A stretch of 64,000 bases of DNA from NCBI GenBank assembly GCA_964195405.1, contig CAXMPK010000119.1, forward strand, positions 1 to 64,000, read 5' to 3'. Positions 8,972 to 17,046 of the stretch are shown one piece after another (the stretch's first letter is position 1; each line of letters opens with the position of its first letter). A model generated the notes under the pieces. It had not been told where the DNA came from, searched no databases, and was given only the letters and a program-made list of their open reading frames with translations. This DNA comes from CAXMPK01 sp964195405. Its GTDB lineage: Bacteria; Actinomycetota; Acidimicrobiia; Spongiisociales; ZC4RG35. The position numbers and the translations under genes were made by a program.

Positions 8972-8988
8972 GCGTGTGCACACGCTCA
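8969..8988. terminator. 20-bp perfect palindrome at the ligA stop
   Basis: TGAGCGTGTG followed directly by CACACGCTCA makes a perfect palindrome that includes the ligA stop codon. It lies 5 bases from the end of the converging membrane-protein gene. The position suggests a bidirectional terminator or RNA 3' structure, although no T run is present on either strand. Confidence 0.5.
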
Positions 8989-8993
8989 GACGG

Positions 8994-9383
8994 TCAACCC
9001 ACCCGGAAAGACCATTGGTACGAGCCGGGGTTGGGGAGACCGGTATAGGTGTCCCATGTAATCGACACGGTGTGCTCGCCCGGGGTCCATTCCTGAATCG
9101 TGGGACTCGACGGTGATGGAGTCCACCGGTAGACGCCGGTTGCCTTCACAAAGGTGGCGTCGCTGATAGGCCAGCCATCAACGAGGATTGTGGCGGCGTA
9201 ACCGACTTCGAGATCGATTTCGAGTGTGGTCTGGGGTGGGACCAGGTCACCTGGCTGCGGAGACACCGACTCGAGGCTCTCGGGGAGGTCGGCCGCCTCG
9301 CCGTCTGTGGAGAAGACCAGCCCGAGCGCAATCGCGGCCAGACCGACCAGACCAAGACCGATATAGATGAGGCGATATGGCAT
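8994..9383 (-). CDS. Membrane-anchored protein with an Ig-like domain, unknown function
   Basis: I do not recognise a named family. The 129-residue product has an N-terminal hydrophobic helix (about residues 5-24), then a short acidic linker and a beta-rich domain. Features such as SPQPGDLVPPQTTLEIDL, GVYRWTPSPSS and the closing YQWSFRVG resemble bacterial Ig-like domains. It probably sits outside the membrane as an anchored or cleaved protein. GAGGAA lies before the ATG. It starts 17 bases after the dapD stop on the same strand, so it probably shares that transcript, but a role in lysine synthesis is not implied. Confidence 0.7.
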   Translation of the reverse strand: MPYRLIYIGLGLVGLAAIALGLVFSTDGEAADLPESLESVSPQPGDLVPPQTTLEIDLEVGYAATILVDGWPISDATFVKATGVYRWTPSPSSPTIQEWTPGEHTVSITWDTYTGLPNPGSYQWSFRVG

Positions 9384-9399
9384 GTTCCTCGGGACCTAC

Positions 9400-10308
9400 C
9401 TAGTTCCTGTGGAGAGCTTTGTTGAGCCCGCCCCAGGATCCTGATCTGGGTAGACCCTCGACCGTGCCAGTGACCGAATTGCGTCGAAAAAGCATGTTGC
9501 TGATCCCGGAGAGCTCACGGGCCTTGACCGTCCCACTGTCGGGCAGTGTGACCACGGTGCCTCCGGTGATGTATAGTCCTGCCTCGATGACGCACTCGTC
9601 CCCGAGGGAGATGCCGATACCCGAATTGGCTCCCAGCAGACATCGCTCACCGATCCTGATGGTTTCGGTGCCCCCGCCCGAAAGAGTTCCCATGATCGAT
9701 GCGCTTCCCCCGATGTCGGTGCCGTCTCCCACAACCACGCCTGAGGAGATCCGTCCTTCCACCATCGACGTGCCCAACGTCCCCGCGTTGAAGTTGACGA
9801 ACCCTTCGTGCATGACTGTTGTGCCCTCACCCAGGTAGGCACCTAGCCGAACCCGGTCGGCGTCGGCGATGCGAACCCCGCTTGGGATCACGTAGTCGGT
9901 CATCCGGGGGAACTTATCGATCGAGGTAACAGCAGAAGTTCGGCCCGCTGCGACGAGGCGGGCCTTGGTATCGGCAAATCCCTCGACCGCGCATGGTCCT
10001 TCGCTGGTCCACACCACATTGTTGAGAACACCGAAAATGCCTTCCACGTTGATGTCGTGGGGCTGATGAACACGGTGTGAGATCAGGTGGAGGCGCAAAT
10101 AGGCGTCGGCTGGATCCTTTGGCGGCGTGTTGAGGTCGGGAATCCTGGTCTCGACGATGCGTCGAACGACACCCCTCCCGATGTCTTCACCCACAAGGTT
10201 CTCGAGATGGGCGGCGTCGACCGAATGCGGATTGGGATACCAGACATCGAGTGTCTCTTCGTCGGCGAGGGTCGCGATTCCTACAGCGTGTGCGCCAGCT
10301 TCGGTCAC
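9400..10308 (-). CDS. dapD: Tetrahydrodipicolinate N-succinyltransferase DapD
   Basis: Adds a succinyl group to tetrahydrodipicolinate in the succinylase branch of lysine/meso-diaminopimelate synthesis. The roughly 302-residue protein is of the actinobacterial DapD type. It has an N-terminal alpha/beta domain and a hexapeptide-repeat left-handed beta helix from about residue 160 (VRLGAYLGEGTTVMHEG, GTLGTSMVEGRISSG, GDGTDIGGSASIMGT). MVEGRISSGV is a typical active-site region. I prefer GTG at 10308 over the adjacent TTG at 10311. It is divergent from dapE, which acts two steps later, across 37 bases, so both may share control. Confidence 0.95.
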   Translation of the reverse strand: MTEAGAHAVGIATLADEETLDVWYPNPHSVDAAHLENLVGEDIGRGVVRRIVETRIPDLNTPPKDPADAYLRLHLISHRVHQPHDINVEGIFGVLNNVVWTSEGPCAVEGFADTKARLVAAGRTSAVTSIDKFPRMTDYVIPSGVRIADADRVRLGAYLGEGTTVMHEGFVNFNAGTLGTSMVEGRISSGVVVGDGTDIGGSASIMGTLSGGGTETIRIGERCLLGANSGIGISLGDECVIEAGLYITGGTVVTLPDSGTVKARELSGISNMLFRRNSVTGTVEGLPRSGSWGGLNKALHRN

Positions 10309-10345
10309 CAACCGCAGAGTAGCGGTTGGCTGTTACCTTCCCGAA

Positions 10346-11368
10346 GTGCCGAAATTGACCGAAACTCTTGCCTGGCTGGTTGATATTCCGTCCGAGACCG
10401 GAAATGAGGAGGGCATTCGTGACGGCATCGCCGATCGTCTCCAACAATTCCCCCAGACACAGGTAAACAACTCGCTTGTTGTCGGAACTCCCAAGAAAGG
10501 AAGCGTCCTTCTGGTCGGACACACCGACACCGTGCCGCTTCAGGGACACGTGGGGGCCCGTGTCGAGGCCGACCGGCTTTTCGGGCTGGGGGCCACCGAC
10601 ATGAAGTCTGGTCTCGCGGTGATGATCCATTTACTCGAAGATCTCGAAGACGAGGGCGTTGTTGGCATCTTCTATGCGGGTGAGGAGGGCCCGATGGACG
10701 GGAACGATCTTGGGCCGATCCTCGACGCACTACCAGTTCTCGAGCTGGCCGATGTGGGCATCGTGATGGAGCCGACCGACCAGGAGATGCATCTCGGGTG
10801 TCAGGGGTCGGTGAACGCGACTGTGTCTTTTCACGGCGAGGCATCGCATTCGGCTCGACCCTGGCTGGGCCGCAACGCCGTGACACGGGCGGGTGAGTTC
10901 CTCACACTCATGGATGCCTTGAAGCCCCAAGTCCACGAGATCGAAGGACTCGAGTTCAAGGAGGTGATTTCCGTCACCCGGGCTATCGGAGGAGTTGCCA
11001 ACAACATCATCCCGTCACGATTCGATCTCAATGTGAACTACCGATTCTCACCCGACCGCAGTCTCGACGAGGCACTGGAGCACCTCCGCGAGGTCTGCTC
11101 CTCCGCCGACGACTTCGAGATTGTCGACTCGGCACCTGCCGCGTACCCCGAAGCATCCCACCCGCTATTTGTCGCATTGGCCGAGGCTTCGGGCAACCGG
11201 ATTTCACACAAACAGGGTTGGACCGATGTGGCCCAATTGGCACAACGTGGAGTGCCCGGCGTCAACTTTGGCCCTGGAGAGACGGCCCTGGCCCATAAAC
11301 CTGGAGAGTCGGTTGCCTTGGAGGATCTCGACTGGGCTTATGAGTCGTTGTCCGTTGTGTTGGCCTAA
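10346..11368 (+). CDS. dapE: Succinyl-diaminopimelate desuccinylase DapE
   Basis: An M20-family dinuclear zinc hydrolase that removes succinate from N-succinyl-LL-diaminopimelate. Metal-site motifs are visible: GHTDTVP (His/Asp), GATDMKSG, GEEGPMDGNDLG (Glu) and the late His in ETALAHKPGE. A dimerisation domain with QGSVNATVSFHGEASHSA lies in the middle. I start at GTG 10346, where homology begins (VPKLTETLAWLVDIPSETG); the longer in-frame reading upstream would overlap dapD on the other strand and looks noncoding. About 340 residues, close to actinobacterial DapE. Its neighbour dapD supplies the pathway. Confidence 0.94.
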   Translation: MPKLTETLAWLVDIPSETGNEEGIRDGIADRLQQFPQTQVNNSLVVGTPKKGSVLLVGHTDTVPLQGHVGARVEADRLFGLGATDMKSGLAVMIHLLEDLEDEGVVGIFYAGEEGPMDGNDLGPILDALPVLELADVGIVMEPTDQEMHLGCQGSVNATVSFHGEASHSARPWLGRNAVTRAGEFLTLMDALKPQVHEIEGLEFKEVISVTRAIGGVANNIIPSRFDLNVNYRFSPDRSLDEALEHLREVCSSADDFEIVDSAPAAYPEASHPLFVALAEASGNRISHKQGWTDVAQLAQRGVPGVNFGPGETALAHKPGESVALEDLDWAYESLSVVLA

Positions 11369-11485
11369 CCGCTGAACGAACCCAGCCAACCCACCCCAGA
11401 AGCGCTACCCCAAATCAACCCCGGCCGCAGCATTACCAAGACGAGACCTGTGCCGCCTCGGGGAGGGGGATTCTCGGTGAGGGGA

Positions 11486-11896
11486 TCAGCAGCATTTTGA
11501 CGATTTGACCGGTTCAACCTCAGGGATCATGACATCGGAATCGCTGAGAACGGTGTACCACTCCCACTCGGCACCATCGGGATCGTTGGCCCAGACCTTG
11601 TCTTGGCGGGCGTAGCAACACTCGACTCCGAGCTCGGATTCTGTGGTGAGACCTTCCCCAACAAGGTGACGGCTCATCTTCTCGACCTCATCGGTGGTTT
11701 CGACTTCGACACCGAGATGGTTGAGTGTCCCACCCTCCTTGGACTCGATGAGAACGAGTTTCAACGGTGGCTCGGCAATGGCGAAGTTGGCGTAGCCTTC
11801 GCGGATCTTGGCCGGTTTGGCGGAGAAGGCCTTCGAATAGAATTCGATGGCTTTGTCGAGGTCGCTCACGTTGAGTGCAAGTTGGATACGGCTCAT
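11486..11896 (-). CDS. CadI/ArsI-family VOC metalloenzyme (possible organoarsenical lyase)
   Basis: A 136-residue vicinal-oxygen-chelate protein closely resembling mycobacterial CadI and the C-As bond lyase ArsI. The N-terminus SRIQLALNVSDL and the segment GYANFAIAEPPLKLVL are typical. Expected metal ligands are in place (Gln5, His60, Glu112 by alignment), and so is the vicinal cysteine pair Cys93-Cys94 that binds trivalent arsenic in ArsI. A second Cys-Cys pair ends the protein. ArsI demethylates trivalent organoarsenicals; CadI is cadmium-induced. An AGGGGAG ribosome site precedes ATG 11896. The upstream promoter carries ArsR-type operators matching those before the arsR gene at 20.9 kb. 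Confidence 0.88.
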   Translation of the reverse strand: MSRIQLALNVSDLDKAIEFYSKAFSAKPAKIREGYANFAIAEPPLKLVLIESKEGGTLNHLGVEVETTDEVEKMSRHLVGEGLTTESELGVECCYARQDKVWANDPDGAEWEWYTVLSDSDVMIPEVEPVKSSKCC

Positions 11897-11910
11897 TGGG
11901 GCTCCCCTTC

Positions 11911-11963
11911 ATATTGACTACTGTCGATACATAGATCATTGTCGATATGAGCACGTATGTCAA
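11911..11963 (-). promoter_or_regulatory. cadI-like promoter with two tandem ArsR-type operators
   Basis: On the minus strand a perfect -35 TTGACA (11958-11963) is followed after 17 bases by AATGAT (11935-11940). Two copies of a 20-base element lie 18 bases apart at 11911-11930 and 11929-11948, agreeing at 14 of 20 positions. The first is TATTGA-ctactg-TCGATA and overlaps the predicted transcription start. It matches the operator before arsR (20864-20881) at 18 of 21 positions. Repression by that ArsR is inferred. Confidence 0.7.
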
Positions 11964-12023
11964 CTATGGAGACCCGTTGATCAAAGTGAGACAGTGGCGA
12001 CGGGTTTCTACACTTCGGCGACC

Positions 12024-12314
12024 ATGCCAATCGAAATCGACATTGCCCATGTTGCCCGTCTCGCTCGCCTCGACCTCCCTCAGGCCGAACTCGACGACTA
12101 CCGGTCACAGCTAGGTGCCATCCTCGATCATGCTGCCCAGGTGCAGTCACTCGACGGAGAACCCAGTACTGAGTCCGAGCACCCCCTTGGCTTGGTCAAT
12201 GTCCTCCGTCCCGATGAGCGACGCCCCTCGCTTGATCGTGACGAGGTCCTCGCCCAGGCTCCTGAGTCTCGGGACGGATACTTTGTGGTGCCCCCGGCGA
12301 TGGATTCCGAGTGA
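12024..12314 (+). CDS. gatC: Asp/Glu-tRNA amidotransferase subunit C
   Basis: The small subunit of GatCAB, which stabilises GatA and wraps around the GatA-GatB interface. 96 residues, normal length. The N-terminus MPIEIDIAHVARLARLDL is the GatC signature, and the end YFVVPPAM also matches the family. ATG at 12024 is chosen; an in-frame extension upstream runs through the cadI-like promoter and is rejected. The gatA GTG start overlaps its stop, so gatC-gatA-gatB form one translationally coupled operon. Confidence 0.95.
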   Translation: MPIEIDIAHVARLARLDLPQAELDDYRSQLGAILDHAAQVQSLDGEPSTESEHPLGLVNVLRPDERRPSLDRDEVLAQAPESRDGYFVVPPAMDSE

Positions 12315-13780
12315 CTCTCCACGACCTCACCATCGTTGAGGCCGGGGCACGGCTTCGTTCAGGAGAGACAACCTCCGCCGATCTGCTTGCCGCCGTATTG
12401 GACCGGGCCTCTCAGACAGAGGCGCAGATTCATGCCTACCTGACGATCGATCGCGCTGGGGCAGCCGAAGCCGCGGCAAAGGCCGATGCCGATTTCGCCG
12501 ACGGAATCGATCACGGTCCGCTCCATGGAATTCCTATGGCGCTGAAGGACAACATGTGCACTCGTGGTCTGGAAACCACTGCGTCATCGCAGATACTCGC
12601 CGGATATGTGCCGCCATACGACGCGACCGTCACGACTCGACTCAGGGACGCAGGCGCAGTTCTCATCGGCAAAACCAATCTCGACGAATTCGCCATGGGC
12701 TCATCAACCGAGAACTCGGCTTATGGGGCCTCCTACAACCCCTGGGACATCGGTCGGGTGCCCGGCGGATCTTCAGGCGGTTCGGCCGCCGCAGTTGCTG
12801 TCGGATCGGCGCTTGGCGCGCTCGGCTCGGACACCGGTGGTTCGATTCGTCAGCCTGCTTCCCTGACCGGCATTGTGGGGATGAAGCCAACTTACGGCAC
12901 GGTGAGCCGGTACGGGTTGATCGCGTTTGCCTCGTCGCTGGACCAGATCGGCCCCCTCGCCAGGAGCGTCGATGATGCGGCGGTCATGCTCGAGGCCATT
13001 TGGGGCCACGATCCTCTCGACTCGACCTCTTACGCAGGGGAGTACCCCGATCTGCACTCGGGCATGGGCAGGGATGTACGTGGCCTGCGGGTGGGAGTGG
13101 TCAAGGAGTTGTCGGGTGAAGGATATGAGCCCGCTGTCGAAGAGGCCGTGGCCACCATGGTGGAGCGACTGGCCGCCGAAGGCGCTGAGATAGTTGAGGT
13201 GTCTCTGCCCACGTTCGATATCGCCATGTCGGCCTATTACCTGATCGCCCCAGCAGAGGCCTCAGCCAACCTGGCCCGTTTCGACGGGATTCGCTTCGGT
13301 CACCGAGCCGAAGGAGCCACCACCAACGCCCTGATGGCACGGACAAGGGCCGAAGGTTTCGGCCCGGAAGTGATCAGAAGAATTCTGCTGGGGACATATG
13401 CACTATCGGCCGGGTATTACGACGCTTTCTATGGCCAGGCCCAGAAGGTGAGGGCGGCAGTCCAGGAGGACCTTGCCCGAACCTATAAGACGGTTGACGT
13501 GTTGGTTTCACCGACCAGCCCAACCGTGGCGTTTGTGGCCGGCGACCGGGTTGACGATCCACTCGCCATGTATCTGTCGGACATCTGCACGATCCCGATG
13601 AACCTCTCGGGTGATCCGGGGATCTCGGTGCCGATCAGCCTGGACCACCAGAATCTTCCGATCGGATTTCATGTGATGGCACCCTCACTCGGCGAGTCGG
13701 TCCTGTTCAGGGTTGCAGCGGAAGTCGAGCGTCTCGCGGAGTTCACCGCGAAACCCGTGCTCCAAGAGGTTGCTGGATGA
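12311..13780 (+). CDS. gatA: Asp/Glu-tRNA amidotransferase subunit A
   Basis: The glutaminase subunit of GatCAB, giving ammonia to misacylated Glu-tRNA(Gln) or Asp-tRNA(Asn). 489 residues. The amidase-signature triad can be seen: lysine in PMALKDNM (near 78), the glycine/serine-rich segment GGSSGGSAAAVA (near 155) and the nucleophile serine in SDTGGSIRQPA (near 178). Overlaps gatC by GTGA and gatB by ATGA. No glutaminyl-tRNA synthetase gene is in the window, consistent with use of the indirect route. Confidence 0.97.
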   Translation: MTLHDLTIVEAGARLRSGETTSADLLAAVLDRASQTEAQIHAYLTIDRAGAAEAAAKADADFADGIDHGPLHGIPMALKDNMCTRGLETTASSQILAGYVPPYDATVTTRLRDAGAVLIGKTNLDEFAMGSSTENSAYGASYNPWDIGRVPGGSSGGSAAAVAVGSALGALGSDTGGSIRQPASLTGIVGMKPTYGTVSRYGLIAFASSLDQIGPLARSVDDAAVMLEAIWGHDPLDSTSYAGEYPDLHSGMGRDVRGLRVGVVKELSGEGYEPAVEEAVATMVERLAAEGAEIVEVSLPTFDIAMSAYYLIAPAEASANLARFDGIRFGHRAEGATTNALMARTRAEGFGPEVIRRILLGTYALSAGYYDAFYGQAQKVRAAVQEDLARTYKTVDVLVSPTSPTVAFVAGDRVDDPLAMYLSDICTIPMNLSGDPGISVPISLDHQNLPIGFHVMAPSLGESVLFRVAAEVERLAEFTAKPVLQEVAG

Positions 13781-15249
13781 CTTCTCCGACTGCCAACCCG
13801 ACGAAATACGAGTCCGTGATCGGTATTGAGGTCCATGTCGAGCTCGCCACCAAATCGAAGATGTTTTGCGGCTGTGCCGTCGAGTTCGGTGCCGAGCCCA
13901 ACACCAACATATGCCCGGTCTGTCTCGGTCTTCCCGGAGCACTGCCAGTGGCCAACGCACAGGCCATCGAATGGATCATGGAGATCGGTCTGGCCCTCGA
14001 CTGCGAGGTATCGGAGCGTTCCATTTTTCATCGGAAAAACTACTTCTATGCAGACTTGCCAAAGAACTATCAGATCAGCCAGTTCGACATCCCGGTCTGT
14101 CATGACGGTCATCTGGATGTGACGGTCGACAACAACACCACCCGGATACGGATCGAACGTGCCCACATGGAAGAGGACACTGGAAAATCCACTCACATTG
14201 GCGATGGCGGGCGGATCCACTCAGCTGAGTCGACTCTGCTCGACTTCAACCGCTCAGGTGTTCCCTTGGTGGAGATCGTTACTCGACCCGACATCCGAAG
14301 TGCCGCTGAGTCGAGGGTTTACGCACAGGAGCTGAGGTCCGTTGTTGCTGAACTCGGGGTGTCCGATGCCAGGTTGGAGGAAGGTTCGATCAGGTTTGAT
14401 GCCAATGTCTCGATCCGCCCCGAAGGTCAGGAAGAGCTGGGAACCAAGGTCGAGATAAAGAATATGAACTCGTTTCGCTCACTGGAACGAGCGGTCGAAT
14501 ATGAGATTGAGCGTCAGATCGCCGCGGTTGACGCCGGACGGCCGATCGTCATGGAGACCCGACACTGGGATGAGGAGGCCGAAGTCACCCATTCCATGCG
14601 AATCAAGGAAGGGTCATCCGACTACCGCTATTTCACAGAGCCAGATTTGGTGCCCATGTTGATGGACGAGTCCTGGGTGACTGCCGTCCGGGAGGGTCTT
14701 CCCGAGCTGCCTGCTGACCGCCTGGTCCGATATCAAAGCCAGGGTCTCGAGGGCGATCTCGCCGGGGTGATGTCTGCGGCCTCGACCCCCGTCCGCAGCG
14801 TCTATGAAAACGCCGTGGACTCTGGGGGGGACCCGAAGTCGGCGGCCAACTGGCTAACAGGCGAAGTAACAGCTTGGTTGCGTCGCAACGACACTGATCC
14901 GACCGATATGTCGTTGGACGGAGCCCAGCTCACCGAGTTGCTTGCCATTGTCGATGAGGGTGTCGTGTCTTCGTCGGCGGCAAAGGAAGTCCTCGTCGGA
15001 GTGCTCGAAGGTGAAGGAACTGCGAGGGAGGTCGCAGAGAGTCGCGATCTCGTTCAGATCTCCGACCTCAGTGCCCTCGAGGCTGCGGTCGACGCCGTGC
15101 TGGATGCCAACCCTGAGGCCGCCGATAATTACCGTTCCGGTGAGCAGAAAGTGCTGGGTTTCTTGGTCGGGCAGGTCATGCGCGCCACCCAGGGGAAGGC
15201 CGATCCCAAACAGGTCAACCAGCTTCTCCGAGGCAAGCTGGCAAGCTGA
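13777..15249 (+). CDS. gatB: Asp/Glu-tRNA amidotransferase subunit B
   Basis: The kinase/tRNA-binding subunit of GatCAB; it phosphorylates the Glu or Asp side chain on tRNA before amidation. 490 residues. Motifs: YESVIGIEVHVEL at the N-terminus, PVCLGLPGALPV near 45, HRKNYFYADLPKNYQISQ near 85, LDFNRSGVPLVEIV near 155, and a C-terminal YqeY-like domain (about 345-490) ending in VGQVMRATQGKADP. The cysteines at 31-32 region (MFCGC) and in CPVC resemble the zinc-binding set of GatB. The ATG overlaps the gatA stop. Confidence 0.97.
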   Translation: MTSPTANPTKYESVIGIEVHVELATKSKMFCGCAVEFGAEPNTNICPVCLGLPGALPVANAQAIEWIMEIGLALDCEVSERSIFHRKNYFYADLPKNYQISQFDIPVCHDGHLDVTVDNNTTRIRIERAHMEEDTGKSTHIGDGGRIHSAESTLLDFNRSGVPLVEIVTRPDIRSAAESRVYAQELRSVVAELGVSDARLEEGSIRFDANVSIRPEGQEELGTKVEIKNMNSFRSLERAVEYEIERQIAAVDAGRPIVMETRHWDEEAEVTHSMRIKEGSSDYRYFTEPDLVPMLMDESWVTAVREGLPELPADRLVRYQSQGLEGDLAGVMSAASTPVRSVYENAVDSGGDPKSAANWLTGEVTAWLRRNDTDPTDMSLDGAQLTELLAIVDEGVVSSSAAKEVLVGVLEGEGTAREVAESRDLVQISDLSALEAAVDAVLDANPEAADNYRSGEQKVLGFLVGQVMRATQGKADPKQVNQLLRGKLAS

Positions 15250-15272
15250 CCCCTCCGGTTAGCGTGGTGCAA

Positions 15273-16706
15273 ATGCAACGTCAGACCAAGATCATCGCCA
15301 CCCTCGGTCCATCGGTGGGTACCGAGGACGGTGTGAAGTCGTTGGTGGCGGCGGGCATGGATGTCGCCCGACTCAACTTCTCCCACGGAGACCACGACTT
15401 CCATCGCCAGATGTTGATCTGGGTTCGATCGGCTGGACACGAGTTGGGGCGAAACGTGGCGGTGATGCAGGATGTCCAGGGGCCAAAGCTCCGGCTCGGA
15501 GAATTCCCCGGTGGGTCGTTCGAGCTGGAAACGGGCACTGTGGTCGAGTTGGCCCCCGATGCGGGTGAAGGTTCGCATCGGAGAATCCCAATCGGTTACA
15601 GCAACCTTCTCGATGATGTCGAGACTGGTCACAGGGTCATTCTCGCCGACGGACTCGCAACTCTGGAGGTTGTGGATTGCAGGGAGTCCTGTCTCGACGC
15701 CAGGGTCATCGTTGGAGGAGTTCTTTCAGATCACCAGGGCGTGGCCTTCCCCGACAGCCGACTCTCCGTCGCCACTATTACCGAGAAGGATGAGATCGAC
15801 CTCGCTTACGGGCTGGAGTTGGGCGTCGACTACGTAGCCGCCTCTTTCGTGCGCTCGGCGTCTGACGTCGAGGCAGTTGCCGCTCTTGCCGGCGACACGC
15901 CAGTCATTGCCAAGATCGAGCTGGCTCAGGCCCTGGATAATCTTGATGAGATCGTTCAGTCGTCGTTTGGGGTGATGGTTGCCAGGGGGGATCTCGGGGT
16001 TCAGCTCCCATTGGAGAGAATTCCGCTGATCCAGAGCGACATTCTTTCCCGCGCCAACTCGGCAGGTGTCATCTCTGTAACTGCCACCGAGATGCTCGAG
16101 TCGATGACGCACAGCCCGCGACCCACTCGCGCCGAGGTCACCGATGTCGCCAACGCGGTGATGGCGGGCACAGACGCGGTGATGCTGTCTGGTGAGACGG
16201 CTGTGGGCGACTATCCGGCCGAGGCGGTTGAAGCCATGGCGAGGATCTGTCAAACAGTCGAAGAGGGCACTTTGGGCAAGCGCGGAGAGACTCCGGTTGC
16301 TTTCGTTGGTGATGAGAACAATGTCGCTTCGGCTGTTTCGCTGGCGGCGACACAGATCTCGAGGAACGTCGGAGCCGGGACGATCGTAGCTTTCACCGAA
16401 TCGGGCAACACCGCGCGACTCATCTCCAAATACCGTCCCGAGCAGCGAATCGTGGCCTTTACTCCCAACGACGCAACACTCCGTCGGATGGCCCTCTATT
16501 GGGGAGTCATTTCACATGAGTTCAAACGACGCGACTCCACAGATGAGGAGATGGCTGCGGCTGCGCGCCATCTCGAGGCCGATGGTTTGGCTGAGAGCGG
16601 TGAGACGGTGGTAATGGTTGCGGGAGTTCCTCCAAATTTCCAAGCTTCTACCAATCTCGTGAAAGTACACAAGATCGGTGAGCTTTCTGGTGGTCTCGGA
16701 GGCTGA
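15273..16706 (+). CDS. pyk: Pyruvate kinase
   Basis: Makes pyruvate and ATP from phosphoenolpyruvate and ADP. About 477 residues with the normal A, B and C domains. Visible: RQTKIIATLGPS at the N-terminus, ARLNFSHGDH (near 30), the active-site region PVIAKIELAQAL (near 210) with the catalytic lysine, VARGDLGVQLP (near 240) and the SVTATEMLESM/DAVMLSGETAVG loops. ATG 15273 is preferred over two GTG codons just upstream. It follows gatB after only 23 bases and may be read with the gat operon. Confidence 0.96.
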   Translation: MQRQTKIIATLGPSVGTEDGVKSLVAAGMDVARLNFSHGDHDFHRQMLIWVRSAGHELGRNVAVMQDVQGPKLRLGEFPGGSFELETGTVVELAPDAGEGSHRRIPIGYSNLLDDVETGHRVILADGLATLEVVDCRESCLDARVIVGGVLSDHQGVAFPDSRLSVATITEKDEIDLAYGLELGVDYVAASFVRSASDVEAVAALAGDTPVIAKIELAQALDNLDEIVQSSFGVMVARGDLGVQLPLERIPLIQSDILSRANSAGVISVTATEMLESMTHSPRPTRAEVTDVANAVMAGTDAVMLSGETAVGDYPAEAVEAMARICQTVEEGTLGKRGETPVAFVGDENNVASAVSLAATQISRNVGAGTIVAFTESGNTARLISKYRPEQRIVAFTPNDATLRRMALYWGVISHEFKRRDSTDEEMAAAARHLEADGLAESGETVVMVAGVPPNFQASTNLVKVHKIGELSGGLGG

Positions 16707-16721
16707 GTACGATCGGATGCA

Positions 16722-17018
16722 ATGGGTCAGAACGTAGAAATCAAGGACGCTGTGGAGATTGGCGACGTTCTCATCGTCGACACCGATAGAAGCTTCACCG
16801 GCCAAGACGGTCATGTAATCACCCCCGAGTCCGGTGGAGAGGGTGTGCCGCGATTGCTCGCCTCTCGTCTATTCGATCTCGATATCGGAATCGATCATGT
16901 CTTTGTCCTCCAGAACACGGTCACGGTGCGCCGACCGGGCGGATGGGACGAGGACAGCGCCGGAAGTGTTACCGACGTCACCCACACCTTCCTGCGTTTC
17001 TACAACGAAGAGGAATAG
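16722..17018 (+). CDS. Stand-alone Nfu/NifU N-terminal-like domain protein
   Basis: A 98-residue protein starting 15 bases after pyk. Its second half (from about residue 42) resembles the N-terminal domain of Nfu scaffold proteins. A segment like SPLAxxLF-x-I-x-GV-x-x-VF appears here as LLASRLFDLDIGIDHVF, followed by TVTVRRPGGW and a final helix THTFLRFY. In Nfu this domain precedes a CxxC cluster-binding domain; no such domain is present and the protein has no cysteine. It may act as a partner or adaptor in Fe-S or sulfur metabolism. The assignment comes from pattern recall and needs a profile search. Confidence 0.6.
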   Translation: MGQNVEIKDAVEIGDVLIVDTDRSFTGQDGHVITPESGGEGVPRLLASRLFDLDIGIDHVFVLQNTVTVRRPGGWDEDSAGSVTDVTHTFLRFYNEEE

Positions 17019-17026
17019 CAGTCACC

Positions 17027-17046
17027 TAAGGGGAGACGACCCCTTA
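17027..17046. terminator. Bidirectional hairpin between converging genes
   Basis: TAAGGGG (17027-17033) pairs perfectly with CCCCTTA (17040-17046) over a six-base loop. The right arm includes the stop codon of the SDR gene on the minus strand. It sits between the converging Nfu-like and SDR genes, where a shared terminator is expected, although T tracts are short. Confidence 0.55.
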
